Below, in pieces: positions 13,401 through 26,589 of a stretch of DNA of 64,000 nt (the first letter of the stretch is position 1; the number at the start of each line of letters is the position of its first letter). The stretch is from Ailanthus altissimus. Its lineage: Eukaryota > Streptophyta > Magnoliopsida > Sapindales > Simaroubaceae. The translations under genes and the position numbers were made by a program. Location: NCBI GenBank assembly GCA_946807835.1, contig CAMPEX010000001.1, forward strand, positions 1,503,001-1,567,000. Direction: 5' to 3'. The notes under the pieces are model-generated. The model worked only from the letters and a program-made list of their open reading frames with translations, searched no databases and was not told the DNA's origin.

Positions 13401-15303
13401 TACATCTTCGATGAGGAGCTTAACAAAAGGTAATTACACTTCATGAAGTTGCCTTACATGTTTATAATTAGAAACATGTTTGTGATTATGTTAGCATACA
13501 TAATTGACGTTAAAAAAATATTGCATGCTAGACTGTAGCATGATATAGTGTTTCATTACACGTATTTTTTATTTTGAACAGAGAAGTGTTGGTTCACACA
13601 AAATGCTATGTTATAGAAAGTAGTAGTATATTGTCGCTGAAGCCTGAGCAGTGGATCCACAGTGACGTAATCACTGATATTAGAGATTTTTGCTATGGAT
13701 AAATTGAACCATTAATTTACATTTTTTTGAATTGTGTTATGGGTTTGATAGTTAATATTTACAGTGTTTGTTTCTTGTAGATAATCAGGATATTTGTAGA
13801 CTTTAAGACAAGAGAAGAGAATATAAAACATGGTATTGAGAGACAGGAGTGGTTTTTACCATTGCAATACAACGTAAGTTGAAGTTTCAACAATTGTTGA
13901 GGCCTAATGTAGTAATTGTAAATATGTAACCAATTAACTTGTTGACTATAAATTGTATACCAAAATGTTTGTTCATAACGCGTGACCAAATGGCCACTTT
14001 ATAAAAGTTCTTCAATGTTCTGCACTTATTTCATGACTGGCGTTGGGACGTGCAAAAAGGTTTGTATGTACACCGCTACCAACGTTTAGTTTTGGCAATC
14101 CCTTTTGTATGCTTGGTATTAGTGACATCAACATGTAGCACCTAAGTCGTATAATATGTGCAAATTTTTGTGCCCTTTAATTTTGACAATGATTGGTATT
14201 TACTCATCGTGAACGTGCATGTTCGCACAACCCATATTTAGGACTCCTTACACTCGGGGAACCAAAAACGTGCGATGCTTGAACAATGCGGCAAAGTGGT
14301 TTGTGTCCTTTAATGCATGTCATTTATTTTCAGATGCATATGTTAATGACTATTGTGTTTCCTTATTGTGAATCATATATGTGAATTTAGATTGTCATGG
14401 TGTGTCTTATTAAGTTTGTTTAATGTTATTGACAATTTGTACATTAAGTGGACATATGTTAGCAAAATAAACTGTAATTTGCATTAAGCATCTTAAATAT
14501 CGAATTGGTATGGTGATTGATAACTGTGTGTAGACAATTTATGCAATATTATTAATGGCTAACATTTGTGGGCAACTAGGTTTCGTGTTATAAGCATAGA
14601 TGATAGAGTAAAATTATCTTAGTTCCTTTTTTTTCCTGTTGAATGCAACCAATGGCATCAATTAACAAGTAAGCTGGAAATGATAAAATAATGTGGTTGA
14701 TTAGTTGAATAATGTATGATGCGGTTGTTGTGTTCATAGCTCCGCTCACTAGATAGTGTTGTGAGTAGCATGGCAAAAGATTATTATAGGGAAGATTTCA
14801 AGTTTGTGAAGTTCACAGTTGACCGTAAAAAAGGATTACCTGCATAGGCCAATGCAACAGATTGTGGTTCTTACATTATTCAATATATGGATGAAGCTAT
14901 AAATATAGTCACTTCTTCATATAAGGTATATGCACTTGGTGACATTGTTGAAGGGCATTGTAAATGATGTGTATCAATCTAAACTAACACTTCTTTACTA
15001 ATTGTCAATCTATTATGGATGATTATAATTGTAGTTATTATAAGACAAACATTTATATTGATTTGGTTAACTTGTGCACATGTGTGACAGTATGATTCAG
15101 AAGGGATACGCTGTAAAACTGCACTTGATTTAGTGTTGTCACAGTTTAATCCTCTTAGGGAGTTAATGTTAGATAAGGCAAGAAGGCGATTCAAGTAGCA
15201 AGTTAGTGGAAATGTGGCTGCAAAAATAAGTTTGTTAGAAACTGTCCTTACCATTGAAGATGCAGGTGAGCCGCCAAACACGTACGTATGTGTCAAGGCA
15301 TAA
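10461..15303 (+). pseudogene. Ulp1/C48 cysteine protease-like gene of a Mutator-like element
   Basis: Several exon-like blocks read in order. 10461-10600 (GETMFQQQHKKRGRG). 11050-11210 (TRCALKRFHRLVGSITKEQK, then VGLGSLL..NCGRLKR), a block often seen upstream of plant transposon-borne Ulp1 domains. 12130-12270 (LVPLFAWNEGKMKL). 13192-13430 (ending KEDELQVLLYIFDEELNKR). 13581-13700 and 13781-13872 follow plausible GT-AG introns. The C-terminal C48 core is at 14175-14920: NDWYLLIVN, DSLHSGNQKRAMLEQ and TDCGSYIIQYMDEA. Ulp1-type enzymes cleave SUMO-like conjugates using a His-Asp-Cys triad. Here the His before Trp is Asp, a TAG precedes DSL, and another TAG replaces the Gln before the Cys motif, so it is inactive. 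It converges on the transposase at 17.9-22.9 kb, suggesting one two-gene element. Confidence 0.65.
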
Positions 15304-15714
15304 TGCGAAAAGGCATGAAAAAATGAGGTAACTTTGAATTGTAATAACTATGTGTTGATGGCTTAGGTAATTTGCAAAATGGTTTTGGCACATAGTTTTC
15401 ATGATTTGAGATTCTAAGATGTAAATTGCTAAAAAGTGTACTAACGCATAAATCTAGAAGTTGGTGTTCTTTGTTTTGTTAATGATTTAGTGGATCTGCC
15501 TTATGCCTCATCCAGAGAAGTTGTTGAATTTTTTTTAGTTACTTCTATGTACTTAAGTGTTGTCACTTTTTGTGAAGGAAAATGAATTCATGATACTCCT
15601 AATTAATATTCTTTGAAATTTTAATAACATTTGACTTAAGATTTTTATTTCATAAATTTTTGTTTACAAATTGGGGACTTATTCATTTAATTTTAAAATG
15701 TTAAGTGAGAAAGA
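15304..15714. other. Short unassigned spacer
   Basis: AT-rich sequence between the Ulp1-like remnant and the tandem array. Nothing recognisable is seen. Confidence 0.4.
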
Positions 15715-17105
15715 TGGTTTCACCTATTTGTGGGTAGGAACACAGTATTATAATTGTGGGTGAGAGGCGTAAATGTTAAGAAGAAAACAACGTATGTAAA
15801 GTTGTGAATTTTTTTTTATTTATTATCTTTAGATATTTTATATTAATCATGGTTATTTAGAATGACTATAAAATATCATTGCCAAGTATTATATTACATT
15901 TTTGTGATGCCAAATACAAATTTTGGTATTTTTTTTATCAATGGGAACACGCTATTATAGTTATAAGTGAGAGGTACAAAAAGTGAGAACACACCTTAAC
16001 TTAAGTAGAGTACAATGTACATAATGTTGTGGATCTATTTATTTTTTATTTTTTAAATAGTTTTTATAAACCATAGTTATTTACCACGATCATAAAATAT
16101 AATCGCCATATATTATATTACTTTTTTGGTGCCATTAAATGCAAACTCGAAATGTTTTGTATAAGTGAAAACACAGTAGTATGTTTATGGCTAAGAGGCG
16201 TAAAAAGTGGGAACATGCTCCATGTTAATGCCATTTTGCTAAATGCAAAGTCGAACTTTACTTGTATAAGTGGGAACACGCTAGTATATTTGTGGGTCAA
16301 AGGCACGAAATGTGGGAATATACTGTATGTTAAGTGAGATAAAACGTATATAACCATGGTTATTTACCACACCTATAAAGTTGTTGATATATTTATTTTT
16401 TATTTTTAGGTATTTTATATTAACTATGGTTATTTACTACACCCATAAAATATCATCGCCATGTATTATATTACTTTTTTGTGCTGCCAAATGTGAACAC
16501 GATATTATTCCTTGGCAAGTGGAAACACGCTATTATAGTTATTTGTGAAAGGTGTAAAAAGTGAGAATATGCCCTATGTTAAGTGGGATACAACGAATAT
16601 AAAGTTGTGGATCTATTTATTTTTTATTTTCAGGTATTTTACGTTAACCATGGTTATTTACCACACCTATAAAATATCATGGCCATGTATTATATTACTT
16701 TTTTGTGCCGCCAAATGTGAACACGATATTTTTTGTATAAGTGAGAACACACTGTTATAGTTGTGGGTGAAAGGCACAAAAAGGTAAGAACACGCCCTAT
16801 GTTAAGTGGGATACAACGTACAAAAAATTGTGGATCTATTTATTTTTTTGCTTTTAGGTATTTTATGTTAACCATGGTTATTTATAGGATGTTCCCACTA
16901 AAATATCATTGCCATGTATTATATTACTTTTTTAAGCACCAATAAAATATACTTCCCTATATTATTGTACACATCTTGAATTATAGTTGTTAACTCGTAA
17001 TTTATTTATAAGTGGAGATATCGCACCACATATTTTAGTTATAGGGGTAAACATTGGTAATACGCCCTCTATTAAGTGGAATATAACATACATCACGTTT
17101 TGCAT
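15715..17105. repeat. Degenerate tandem array, ~220-bp unit, five to six copies
   Basis: The unit has three recurring words: GTGGGAACACGCTATTATAG, then TGTTAAGTGGGATACAACGTA, then ATGGTTATTTACCACACC. Copies begin near 15730, 15945, 16165, 16510, 16740 and a partial one near 17010. The 16165 copy contains an extra internal partial repeat. Copies are clearly diverged. There is no coding potential; the short frames here merely repeat with the unit. It lies between the 3' ends of two convergent genes of the same putative element. Confidence 0.85.
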
Positions 17106-17887
17106 GTAAGTCTTTTTTTTTATGCCTCAGCGCTACAATTTGTTGTCACCTCATTTAATGATACAAAAAATATACTGACGTTTATGAAAGATTCTACCAC
17201 TATTTGCATTGTAACTCTTGTATGACTATTTTGGAATATAATTATTTGTTGAAGCCTTAGCGATATATCAACCAATGTAAGAAGTGCAATAGGTATGATA
17301 TTAAGTACAATCTTCTTATAAACCCATAAATCATGCCTAAATATTTTACAACATATTGATAATGGTTGACTTAATTTTAAGCTTATACTCTGAAACGCTC
17401 ATTGTAAATGAACCGTCATGTGAAGCATTTTTTGTCCTAAGTATATAAGTTATTCTATTTTCTAAGCATATGACGGTGTGGACTCTTCTCACTGTATATT
17501 ATAGTGTACAAAGTAGGTAGAGTCACTTGTACAAGAAATTCACAACCTAAAAAAGTATTGTAAAAAGTGAGAGACATTAATAACATATACCCGAGTTAAC
17601 TAGCATGCCACTAAGCAGTCCACTGGCTAATGCTGTCCGAGCTGATATTAATCCCTTGTTCTATATGTCTTGGTACTGTGATTGGTTCTTGCCTTTCATT
17701 GATGCTGTTGAGGTTTATTGTTGGTGGCTGAGTTTGAAAATTGTTGTCAAATATATTCTTGCTTGCAAAATGTTTGTTTGCGAAGGAAAAGTTGGTAAAA
17801 TGTTAAGTTCCATTGACTCTTTGGTATGTCAGTAGTACAATCGGCACTTGATTTTCTAAAATGTAGTCCGAGCATTCACTTCCTATG
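17106..17887. other. Unassigned sequence beyond the array
   Basis: It lies between the array and the last recognisable transposase codons. It may include the transposase 3' tail. The frame at 17605-17835 (+) has no motif. Confidence 0.35.
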
Positions 17888-20800
17888 TCAGACACACTTG
17901 GATGAGCCATTTTTTCCCAAGCCGACATGTTCGTTTTGTGTGATCAATATTGTTACAAACATGACATCATCGTTGCTTTGTCTGTTGTGTTTTCTTTTTC
18001 TTTCCTGTACCCTTTGTTTTAACAATTTTATCCATTTCTTGGCTTGCCAAACCGGCTCCAGGACAATAGTCCACACCTTCACTCTTTTTAGCCTTTTTGG
18101 TTATCATATGCACAACTTCCTAAGCTTTGTTATATGATTCAACTAATTTTGATGCATAGTGTATTAAGTTTCGACAGGTAATTGAAAGTGCACCAATACG
18201 AGCCACCTTACCTATTGTGGGTTCTCCCATAGATGAGTTCATTTGTGAACTTGCTATCTTTGTACGCACTGTCCACCTCCGTAATATCATGCATGGTGGT
18301 ATTTTAATCAAGTTTTTAGCCTTCATAACTGTAAAGGAATGGCTACAAGGGATTTCTTCGCTTTCTATTGTTTTGCATTGACACTTAATCATACTATTTG
18401 ATTCATGAAATATTACCTCCCAACTTTTATCCCCTCTTCTATATTTCCTAATGTCATAGACTCGACAAGAAGCATAAGGAACACAATTAAATATTTACAT
18501 GTTGCCTTCTTCCTTTAATACCACAAGGACATGGTTGAACACATTTTGTGTGAAAACTATCGCATCATGGTGCTCAAAATTTTTCTATAAATAAATTACT
18601 CCCACAGGCCTTATATGATTGGTTACGAAGTCATCCTCTGCCTCCAAATTCTGAGTTCGAGCAACCAAGCCTTCTATTTGTGTTACCAACTCATGCAGCT
18701 TCAATTTACTTCAAACATCCATTTAAGTAGGCATTCATGCTTTCACACTATTGTGTGTTTCTCATTCCCCCCAAAACTTTTCCTCTCAAATATGTCTCGG
18801 CCCACATTCGTCGATCCTTATATAATTTCTTAACCCATTCATTGTCGTGCAAAGCAAACCTTGTTACCATTTTTGTCTATTTCAAATTAAATTGGGTCTC
18901 ATCCATATCAGCAAGCATTATCTCTTTGAAAGCCATTATGAATGACGGCTCCCCAATATTGACTTATGCATTTCGCTCAAGATGCCAACAACATAAACGG
19001 TGGCATAAATCTAGAAATACCTTAGCGATTACACTGTGCTTGGTGTGATCTCCATATATGACAACGGTTGGTGGTTTTTTCCCTTTCATTACTATCAAAA
19101 AATTTCGTTATAGCCATATGTAAACCCTATCTGTCTCATTTGAGAGTAAAGCAACACCAAAAAATATATTACTTCTATGGTGATTGAGACAAAGAAACAT
19201 TACAAGGGGTTTATTGTAGGCATTGGTTCTGTAAGTTGAATCAAAAGAGAGGATATCGTTGAAGCATTGGTAAGCCGCTCGTATCCCAGAATCAGACCAA
19301 AATATATCTGTCATCCTGTTATTGGGGTCAACCATGTAGTAGTAAAAAATGTTGGGTGTAATATCTAATCCCTATTAGTAGTATTGACGTTTAGATTTTG
19401 GTATAGAGTAATGAAGTCACCGTAGAATTACCCGATTTTAACCTTATTAGAAATATTTCTTTATGGTCTGCGTGAGAGATATTAGACCTAATTTGATAAT
19501 TTCACACACGGTCGAAGCGTCAGATAACCCTAGAATAGTTTTAGAATTTTTGTCTATTGGCTTGGAAAAGAGAATTCTAATTTACTACATGAATTTTTAT
19601 TTAAGGGTTATGTATGGAACAAGCCTTTGTTGAGAAACACAACCCATATATTAGAGAATGGACCAATTAGAAACAATCTCAGGGATTGCCAAGTTAGAAA
19701 TTCTAGTTAGTTCATTGGACTATTCTAACTAGATAGTTACAAAGGAACCAATTACATACTTAGTTTCCAACTAATGGCAATTTAGAAATTTTAAGTTAGT
19801 TGAGGGGAAAATTGGTTATTTGGGAGAGCACTATAAATATGGTAGAAGTGTGTAGAAATTTCAAGTGATCAAAAGCAAACACTTAGAGCAAAAGAGAGCA
19901 AAGTTCGTCCAAGTGAGGGAGGGGCTGCTACAGTGACATTTCAATTTTTTTTCATGATTTTTCATGCTTAATCAAGCTATAAGAAGGTCAAGTATAAGTT
20001 CCTAAACTTAATTGAAGTCTCGATTAGTAAAAATCCAAGAAAAAGAGGTAAAAAAAGTATTGTTTTGTGAGATTGATATGTGAGCTTTCAAGATTGCTTT
20101 AATTGATGTTCTTGTGTGTATTCTTGGTTTAGATTGAGTTGAATTCTAGTGTGGAGCTTGAAGGAGTCACCAAGTGGAAGAAATTAGCAAGGTAAGAATT
20201 ATGGTTTTGGGTGATTGGAATGTAGAGACTTCAATTGGTTGTAATTAGGGTATTAGAATGAAATTGGCTTGATTTAGTGTATTTGGAACAAGAAATACAT
20301 AAAAGAAATGTGTTGGAACCTAGGGTGAAATTCTACCACATTAGGGAAGTTAGGGATTGAGTTGTGTTTTGGTTGAATTGTGATGTATAAATTGTGTCTT
20401 ATGTAAATTGAATGTATATGATTGATGGAAAAATCAAAATGAAGAAAAATGGGGCATAATTATCCATTTTGGAAAGGTAAAGGGCAATTATGTCCAACCG
20501 GAGTTATAGGGTGTTAAGAAATTTTCAGGGTGTCGGATGGTGAATTAAATAAGATTGAATGGCTCCGTAAATAAAAATCGGAAAGTAGTATCCATCCGGG
20601 CTTTGTATGCCGATTAGGGCGTTTAGTAGTTAAATGAGATTTAGCATTTGATTTGGTTCTAAATGTCATTTATGGCGCGTAGGTGAAGAAAATTGAAAGC
20701 AGTAACGGGAGCAGAAATTCAAAGCGAAATTGAGCGCGGAGCGGTTATAAGTGAAAATCTTTCATTTCTTTTATCTTTCGTTTATTATATTTTCGCATAA

Positions 20801-22870
20801 TAAAAATGTATGTTTTATGTGCTTTTAATGCATAAACATGATTTGTGATCTTTATATATATCCATAGATATGCTTTTACATGTTCGGTTTAAGAAACAAC
20901 TTTAAAATTACTGCATCCGTTTCAAATGCCATTGGTACCCTTAGATTATAGTGGTGGTGATTGTATTAGACCCAGCCGGTATATCCCGTACACATGGGCA
21001 GGTTATAGGGGGAGTGTCACTAACTCCGAAAAGTCGGGATGTTGAATCATATGAGTCGCTCTATATGTATGGGGTATTGTCTCGCTATATGTATGCGATG
21101 TAGGATTCCGCTGCATAGACAGTGAGATGTATTGAGATGTCACTATGGGTATTGCTAATTGAGGTACCCCGTGACCTATTCACGTGTGCGGTGCTAGTTG
21201 AGTCGCTGCGTGAGTATAGAGGTTTAGGGTTACCATTGGTACAGTTTAGAAAGAAAATGGCCGAGCGAGGACTTTACTAGTTTTCGATCTACCGATAGCA
21301 TATTATGCGTTTATATGTACATGGTAGTTATTATGTTGTACAGATTTTGGATATTATTTTCCAAAGATGAAATAAAACCCGCTCAGTAAGATTTCATCGG
21401 CATATGATGTTAGAAACTGTTTTACAACTTTATATCAGTTTTGGAAGCATGATTTATGCATGTCTTTTAGAATTTACTATCTATGCGTAATGTTATTTTA
21501 TTTAAAATTTTAAATGCACTCACTGAGCTCCTTTAGCTTACTTGTTTTATGTTTTATGTTTTCTAAACCCCTTTACCAAGTGTAGGTCTTGGTACGCCAG
21601 CTGCTGATTCTCCTATTGCTGATTAGTGGGCTAAATCTGAAGATTATTCTATTCTATGTAAATGTGCTAAATAACACTCTTTTTGCTTTCAGCATGGTAG
21701 TTATAGGCTTGTATATTGTACATATGCTTTGTATAACCAAGAAGAGTTTCGATATTTTGATGATCGTTTCACTCTTTTATCAGTATTTTAGTTTTATGAT
21801 CATAATGAAATTATTGAGTAGAGTTGGATTGTGTTAAAAAGGACCGGAGGTCCTATTTGGCAGTATTGAGAAGTGGTTTGGAAATAGAAGTGTAATTCTT
21901 TGCAGGTTTTGTACTGAATTTTCAGAAAAAGATGGGAAACTCTGTCTGTTTTTTTTAAAAATTAATATGTCATTTTCATATATATTCCAAGCTTTGTTTC
22001 AGTAATAGCAACCCCTAAAAAAGGGTTCGCCTCGCGGAATTTCTTAACTTACCCAATTATATTCTGAGGAACTTCTGTCGGGGTGTCTGGCAGGGTTGTT
22101 AGGATCTACTGTAGAGGGTCTCGAGCCGGGTCCTATTAGAGTGTTATTAGAGCACGATTTTTGAAGTTTTAGTTAAAATGCTTATTTTTAGAATGAGATT
22201 CTTGAAATTGCTAGGATCTACTGTAGAGGTCTCGGGTCGAGTCCTGTCACTGGGTCCACTACTTGTCTATAATGTAGCAAAGAAACACATGTTTAAAAGT
22301 CTGAGTCATATGTTTGCACACGTCAATCACTTGCCAAATTATTCTATAAATCTTTGGCTGTAAACCCAATGCCTGAATAGCCCCCTAACTGTAAAGTTAG
22401 AAAGTCATATATTTGTTTGGGTCTAACCCTAATTCGATATAATGCTATAGAATTGCTAGATTAACATCAGTTACACAATTATTAGACCGCAAGAATTGCA
22501 CTTGGGATGGCAATGTCAGTGCATGAGTGTGGGTATCACAAAATTGTTTGACTACCCATTCTCTTGTGTCTTGTTTCAATATGACTAGCATCGTTGCCTG
22601 ACATTTCACTCTTGTCAATGGCCTAGCCTTTCTCACACAATCTGTTTGTTCTCGGTAATATTTTTGTCTTGTTCCCTATCTAGAGCACACCTATCTGCGT
22701 CTTGATACCTCTCCCGACTTCGTTGCTTTTTGTATATCCTTTCTGACACTGAAGCCAATAGCGTGGGCATATTCTGTGTAGAATCGTTCAGCATTATCTA
22801 CACTGTCAAAAACTCAACCCACAACCTAGATGGATTCAGTGTAGTATTCTAGGTGTTATTCATTTATAGT
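17888..22870 (-). pseudogene. FAR1/FHY3-type Mutator (MULE) transposase, interrupted
   Basis: Domains in N to C order on the minus strand. A FAR1 DNA-binding domain at about 22830-22445 (AERFYTEYAHAIGFSVRKD; then KCQATMLVIL...REWVVKQF, HTHALTLPSQVQFLRS). The MULE catalytic core at 19340-18650 (DPNNRMTDIFWSDSGIRAAY, FDSTYRTNAYNKP, HRLCCWHLERNAQ, CESMNAYLNG). A SWIM zinc finger at 18392-18300 (CQCKTIESEEIPCSHSF). A basic C-terminal tail at 18082-17888. The protein would cut and join element ends via a DDE site. It is split by the solo LTR at 19357-22249. Internal stops (in the FAR1 domain and after GMRNTQ) show further decay. A domesticated FAR1 gene is possible in principle, but the decay and the convergent Ulp1-like gene favour a transposon. 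Confidence 0.8.
19357..22249 (+). mobile_element. Solo LTR, Tekay/Del-like chromovirus, 2.9 kb
   Basis: It starts TGTAATATC at 19357 and ends GAGTCCTGTCA at 22249. Flanks TTGGG (19352-19356) and CTGGG (22250-22254) form a 5-bp duplication with one mismatch. The phrase CACTCACTGAGCTCC near 21515 is typical of long chromovirus LTRs. With one duplication copy retained, the flanking transposase frame reads continuously into PNIFYYYMVDP, which supports the boundaries. A second diverged copy in reverse orientation spans 32142-48576. No internal domain is present. Confidence 0.8.
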
Positions 22871-24559
22871 CCGCTATCAATTTCTAGGATAAAGGTTTAG
22901 ATGTGGTGTACTCTGTTCCTTTGGCTGCGAGTCCGATAATTAATTAGGGGGTAATAGACCCCAATTGTCACAACAGTCATGAACATTAGGCTACCACAAT
23001 TGCTGTCTGTTGAATGTCCTATTTCAACATCCCACGAACACAAAGTTTGTGAGGTTTTATGTTCATTTGTCATCCTGAGTATAAAATAATTCAACCATTG
23101 TATATATGTATATATGGATTTAACATAGCAAAAAATACCACGTGTCAGCAACAATGGATTGGGTTTACTATCAATGATGAAATTAGTATATCATAAGCTT
23201 ACGTTTGTCAAGACTGAAATGAAAATTATAATTTATAGGTTTGTAGTAAGCTCATTTGATTTGGGATGGTGATAATGAAGCAAGCTCCATGCTCATTGTA
23301 CAGAACTTCGCGTGATTTTGAAGTTAGAAGTGGAAAATTTGAATTTTTGGAATGGCCTTCAACAATAAAAATAGCTTGCAAGGGTTATAATTTCTGACCA
23401 AGTTTGAAGAGTGGTGATCCTATAAATATTTTTGGGTATTTAGTAAATGCGGGTAAATTCATGGATTAATGGGAACCAGGTGGGCATCCAAGCATAAGCT
23501 ATCCATTGTCTACCTTCAAGTTAATTGGGTCAACATATGCTAACGTGGACAAACCTTTTTATTTAGTTGATAAGGTGGTGGCACCAAATTTTGGTGGTGC
23601 TATTGCAACAGTTAACAATTAAACTTTGGAGGTAGCTCAAAATTCAAATCAACAAATGAAGGTTGCACAAAATTTAGAACATAAACTTGGGGTCTCTTAA
23701 ACCAAAATTTACAAGTTTAATTGAAATTGTAAACATGCCACAATCCATGAACGGTTAAAATGAACACATCAGACCTAAACTTAGACATAATTTTTGGGTT
23801 ATTACAACTACCTAAATTAACATTTTCGAATGCTCCATACAATAAACGTTAAATTCGGAATGATCAAAGCACCTATCATATACAGTAAGCATGCAATGTA
23901 ACTCTTAGTTATTGTTATTACTATAAAGTTGGACATTATGCAATTTTAAACTATATTAACATAGTTGAAATGTTTTGCTGTTGATTGGTTGATATTGACA
24001 CACGAGGTTGTGCCACCCTTAAATAATGTAAATTTTTTTAAATTCCATGGTTAAAAGTTTGAATAACACAACTTTGCGAACTATATGTTTTTGTAAGATT
24101 GCTTCATACCTAGCGAACATGCGTTAATTGTCATAAATAAGGGGTAGTACCGAGTTCATTGGACAAATAATAACATTACCGCCAATGTACTTACCTAGAA
24201 TGGAATCATTTACAACTATTCCATAACAAGGCATAAATCTTACATTGCTGTTTATTACATTAATTATTACAACATTTTCATCATCATCAATTATATAACA
24301 TTCCCACGTTGGGCACTGTTAACTACCCACTTGAAGGTAGTAGACTATATACTTTGTACATACGTAGTAGATTCCATTTATTGTACATACGTTTGAAGGC
24401 GATGAGTTAAACATATAAACAAATATGAAATTCATATTATACAAGAACATGCAATTAAGAAGTCAACATTTTGATAAATCTCGGGACATGTAAAAGTACA
24501 CTTTTAACCTTATCGAACATGACAAACATTGGCACTGTAAATTCACCATTTAAGACGGG
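22871..24559. other. Unassigned region upstream of the MULE transposase
   Basis: The proximal part (to about 23160) is probably 5' leader of the transposase. Between 23270 and 23640 the + strand has a broken frame (CSLYRTSRDFEVRSGKFEF, WEPGGHPSISYP) that I do not recognise; it could be captured sequence. The right end of the Mutator-like element should be here, but no terminal inverted repeat or 9-bp duplication was identified. Confidence 0.35.
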
Positions 24560-25065
24560 TGTTATTTTATTGGCCCATATTTAATTTGATTAAACTTGTT
24601 TGCCTCAATCTGGCCTAATCCATAATAGTTATGGAATTAAATAAATAATTATATTATTTATTTAATTTAAAATAATTAAATATTATATTTAGATAAATAA
24701 TTAAAATAATTATATTATTTAATTAAATTAAATATTTAGATAATTATAAATTATCTAAATTATTTAATTAAAGATAATATTAAATATTATATTTATCCTT
24801 TTAATTGTCTAAATTAAAATAATATAAAGATATTATTTTATCATATCCTAATAGGATTATGAGTTTAAATAACATAAGGATTCTTGTACTATAAGAAGGA
24901 GTTTTAGAACTACTTTTACGTACTTTCATTAGTAATTCTTTTGGGCTAAATTTTTCTACAAAAAAAAATTAAGAACATAGAATTAGATCTTCTGTAATTT
25001 ATCAACTCGCCTACCACGTAGTCCATTGGTGGGAGATACGGCATGAAAATTTACTGGTGTTAACA
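24560..25065 (+). repeat. LTR of a Tat-like gypsy element (5' LTR candidate)
   Basis: A ~506-bp segment bounded by TGTTAT and TTAACA. It holds an extremely AT-rich, self-complementary stretch (24630-24840) and a leader-like downstream part. Tat-like gag and pol remnants follow in the same orientation, so this is plausibly their 5' LTR. No clear duplication or primer-binding site was found and no 3' LTR is present. Confidence 0.5.
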
Positions 25066-25379
25066 AAAAATATTTATAAAAATTTGCGATTAAGGTATTT
25101 TTCTTATACCATCTTATTGCTAAATTAAAATAGATATAAAATTTGTTAAAATTGTTCCTGCATCAATAGGCATTACATGTCAAGGGAGTTCTCTAGTGAA
25201 AGAATGAGGAATTATGAAAATGGAAGGGTAATTCTATCAATTCTATATTTAAAGTCAAAATACTGTGACTTCAGTGGTTCCATCTATTGAAAACTTACCT
25301 CTATGGCAAACATTTCGTAGAGATTATGTTGACAAGATGGCAGGACCGAAAAAAATAAAAACAGAGCTGACGTGAAAAC

Positions 25380-26090
25380 TGAGATTAGAGAAGATGTTAA
25401 TGTAGTAGATTATAGTATAAATGAAGTTCCTATTTCAATAGTAAAAGTCCTATCTAACATCTTAAAGCAACTATAAAAAATACATAAGCAAAATCAGGAG
25501 CTTAATGATAGGTTAAGAATACTAGATGCAGTGAAAGATGCAATGCTTCTTGCTAAAAAACAAATCAATTAAAGTCCTTTTACAAAATAAATTCATAATG
25601 CATAAAAGTTTCACAAGTTTATAATGCCAGGTTTTCGTATATGATGGATGAAGAGATTCGGAAACACATTTGTTTAACTTCAACCAAAAGCTAACAATGC
25701 ATGCAAATGATAGACATTTGAAATGCATTGCTTTTCCTTCTAGCCTAAGTGGACCAACTCAAGTTTGGTTTAAAAGCTTAAAGGAAAAATCATTCTCATC
25801 TTACAATGAATTGTTTGTGCAATTCATCTCACAGTACATCAGCAATCGAAAGAGAAAGAAAATCACTTCTTATTTTATTTCTCTTAAAACAAGGTGAGAA
25901 TAAGACGATTAAGAATTTTTCAACAAAGAGTTAAGTGAAATTGGAAATTATGGTTTAGACGTGGCTGCACAAGCATTCCAAGAAGTGCTAAAGCCTAACA
26001 ACCTATTATTGATATTTGGTGAGAAAAAAATTTACTTAATCAAAAGTTCGAGCAATGAATCAGAGAAAATGAGGATGAAGTAATGCAACA
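25380..26090 (+). pseudogene. Tat-like gypsy gag remnant
   Basis: A Retrotrans_gag-type core is readable at 25670-25897: DRHLKCIAFPSSLSGPTQVW, FKSLKEKSFSSYNELFVQF and ISQYISNRKRKK. It continues out of frame with FFNKELSEIGNYGLDVAAQA. Frameshifts and stops are frequent. Gag would build the particle. It belongs with the pol remnant at 26590-27700. Confidence 0.65.
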
Positions 26091-26589
26091 TAAAGAGGCA
26101 GTAATGATTATTATAAAGAAAATGGAGTTGCATGTAAGAGTAATGCAAAATGAACTTCTAAAGATAAAGAAGAATAAAAAGGGAAGAAAAGAAGGTACAC
26201 CTGTGAGTCACTAATACCCATCAATACTTTAGCTAAACAAATATAGTTAAAAGTATAAGGATAAGGTTTTTTTTGGAAGCCTAAAGCAATTCTGAATGTG
26301 AAGGATAAATGTGAGCATACTACGTATTATGGCTTTCAATAGAAGTATGGCCATAATATAGGAGATGACAGATTGTTGAGGGGAAGTGCAGATATACTCT
26401 TTAAAGTGTAGACATAACATGGGAACGCATCTCACCCCATCTAATGGAGAAAGTGATAAAAAAATTAATTGGTTGCTAAAGGGACTTCCTCGAGTCAAGA
26501 AAGAGGAAGACTTTGTGGCTCTAAGCATAGTGGAGACAGTGGAAGTAGAATTACACTTTTGGCAATTGACAGGAAGCTGCAAATTCGAT

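Noticed and set aside
16118..16945. Short frames within the tandem array (79, 61, 71 and 60 residues)
   Set aside because: They repeat with the unit period and share no protein motif.
15715..17105. Repeat array as CRISPR
   Set aside because: Units are about 220 bp, diverged and without short spacers, in a plant nuclear context.
17888..22870. FAR1-domain gene as a domesticated FHY3/FAR1 host factor
   Set aside because: Multiple stops, an LTR insertion in the coding sequence and a convergent transposon-type Ulp1 remnant indicate a dead transposase.
9180..24600. GGCAA...AAGTTTAAT words near 9208 and 24595 as inverted ends of the Mutator-like element
   Set aside because: The match is short and AT-rich, no 9-bp duplication flanks it, and the right-hand word falls inside an LTR.
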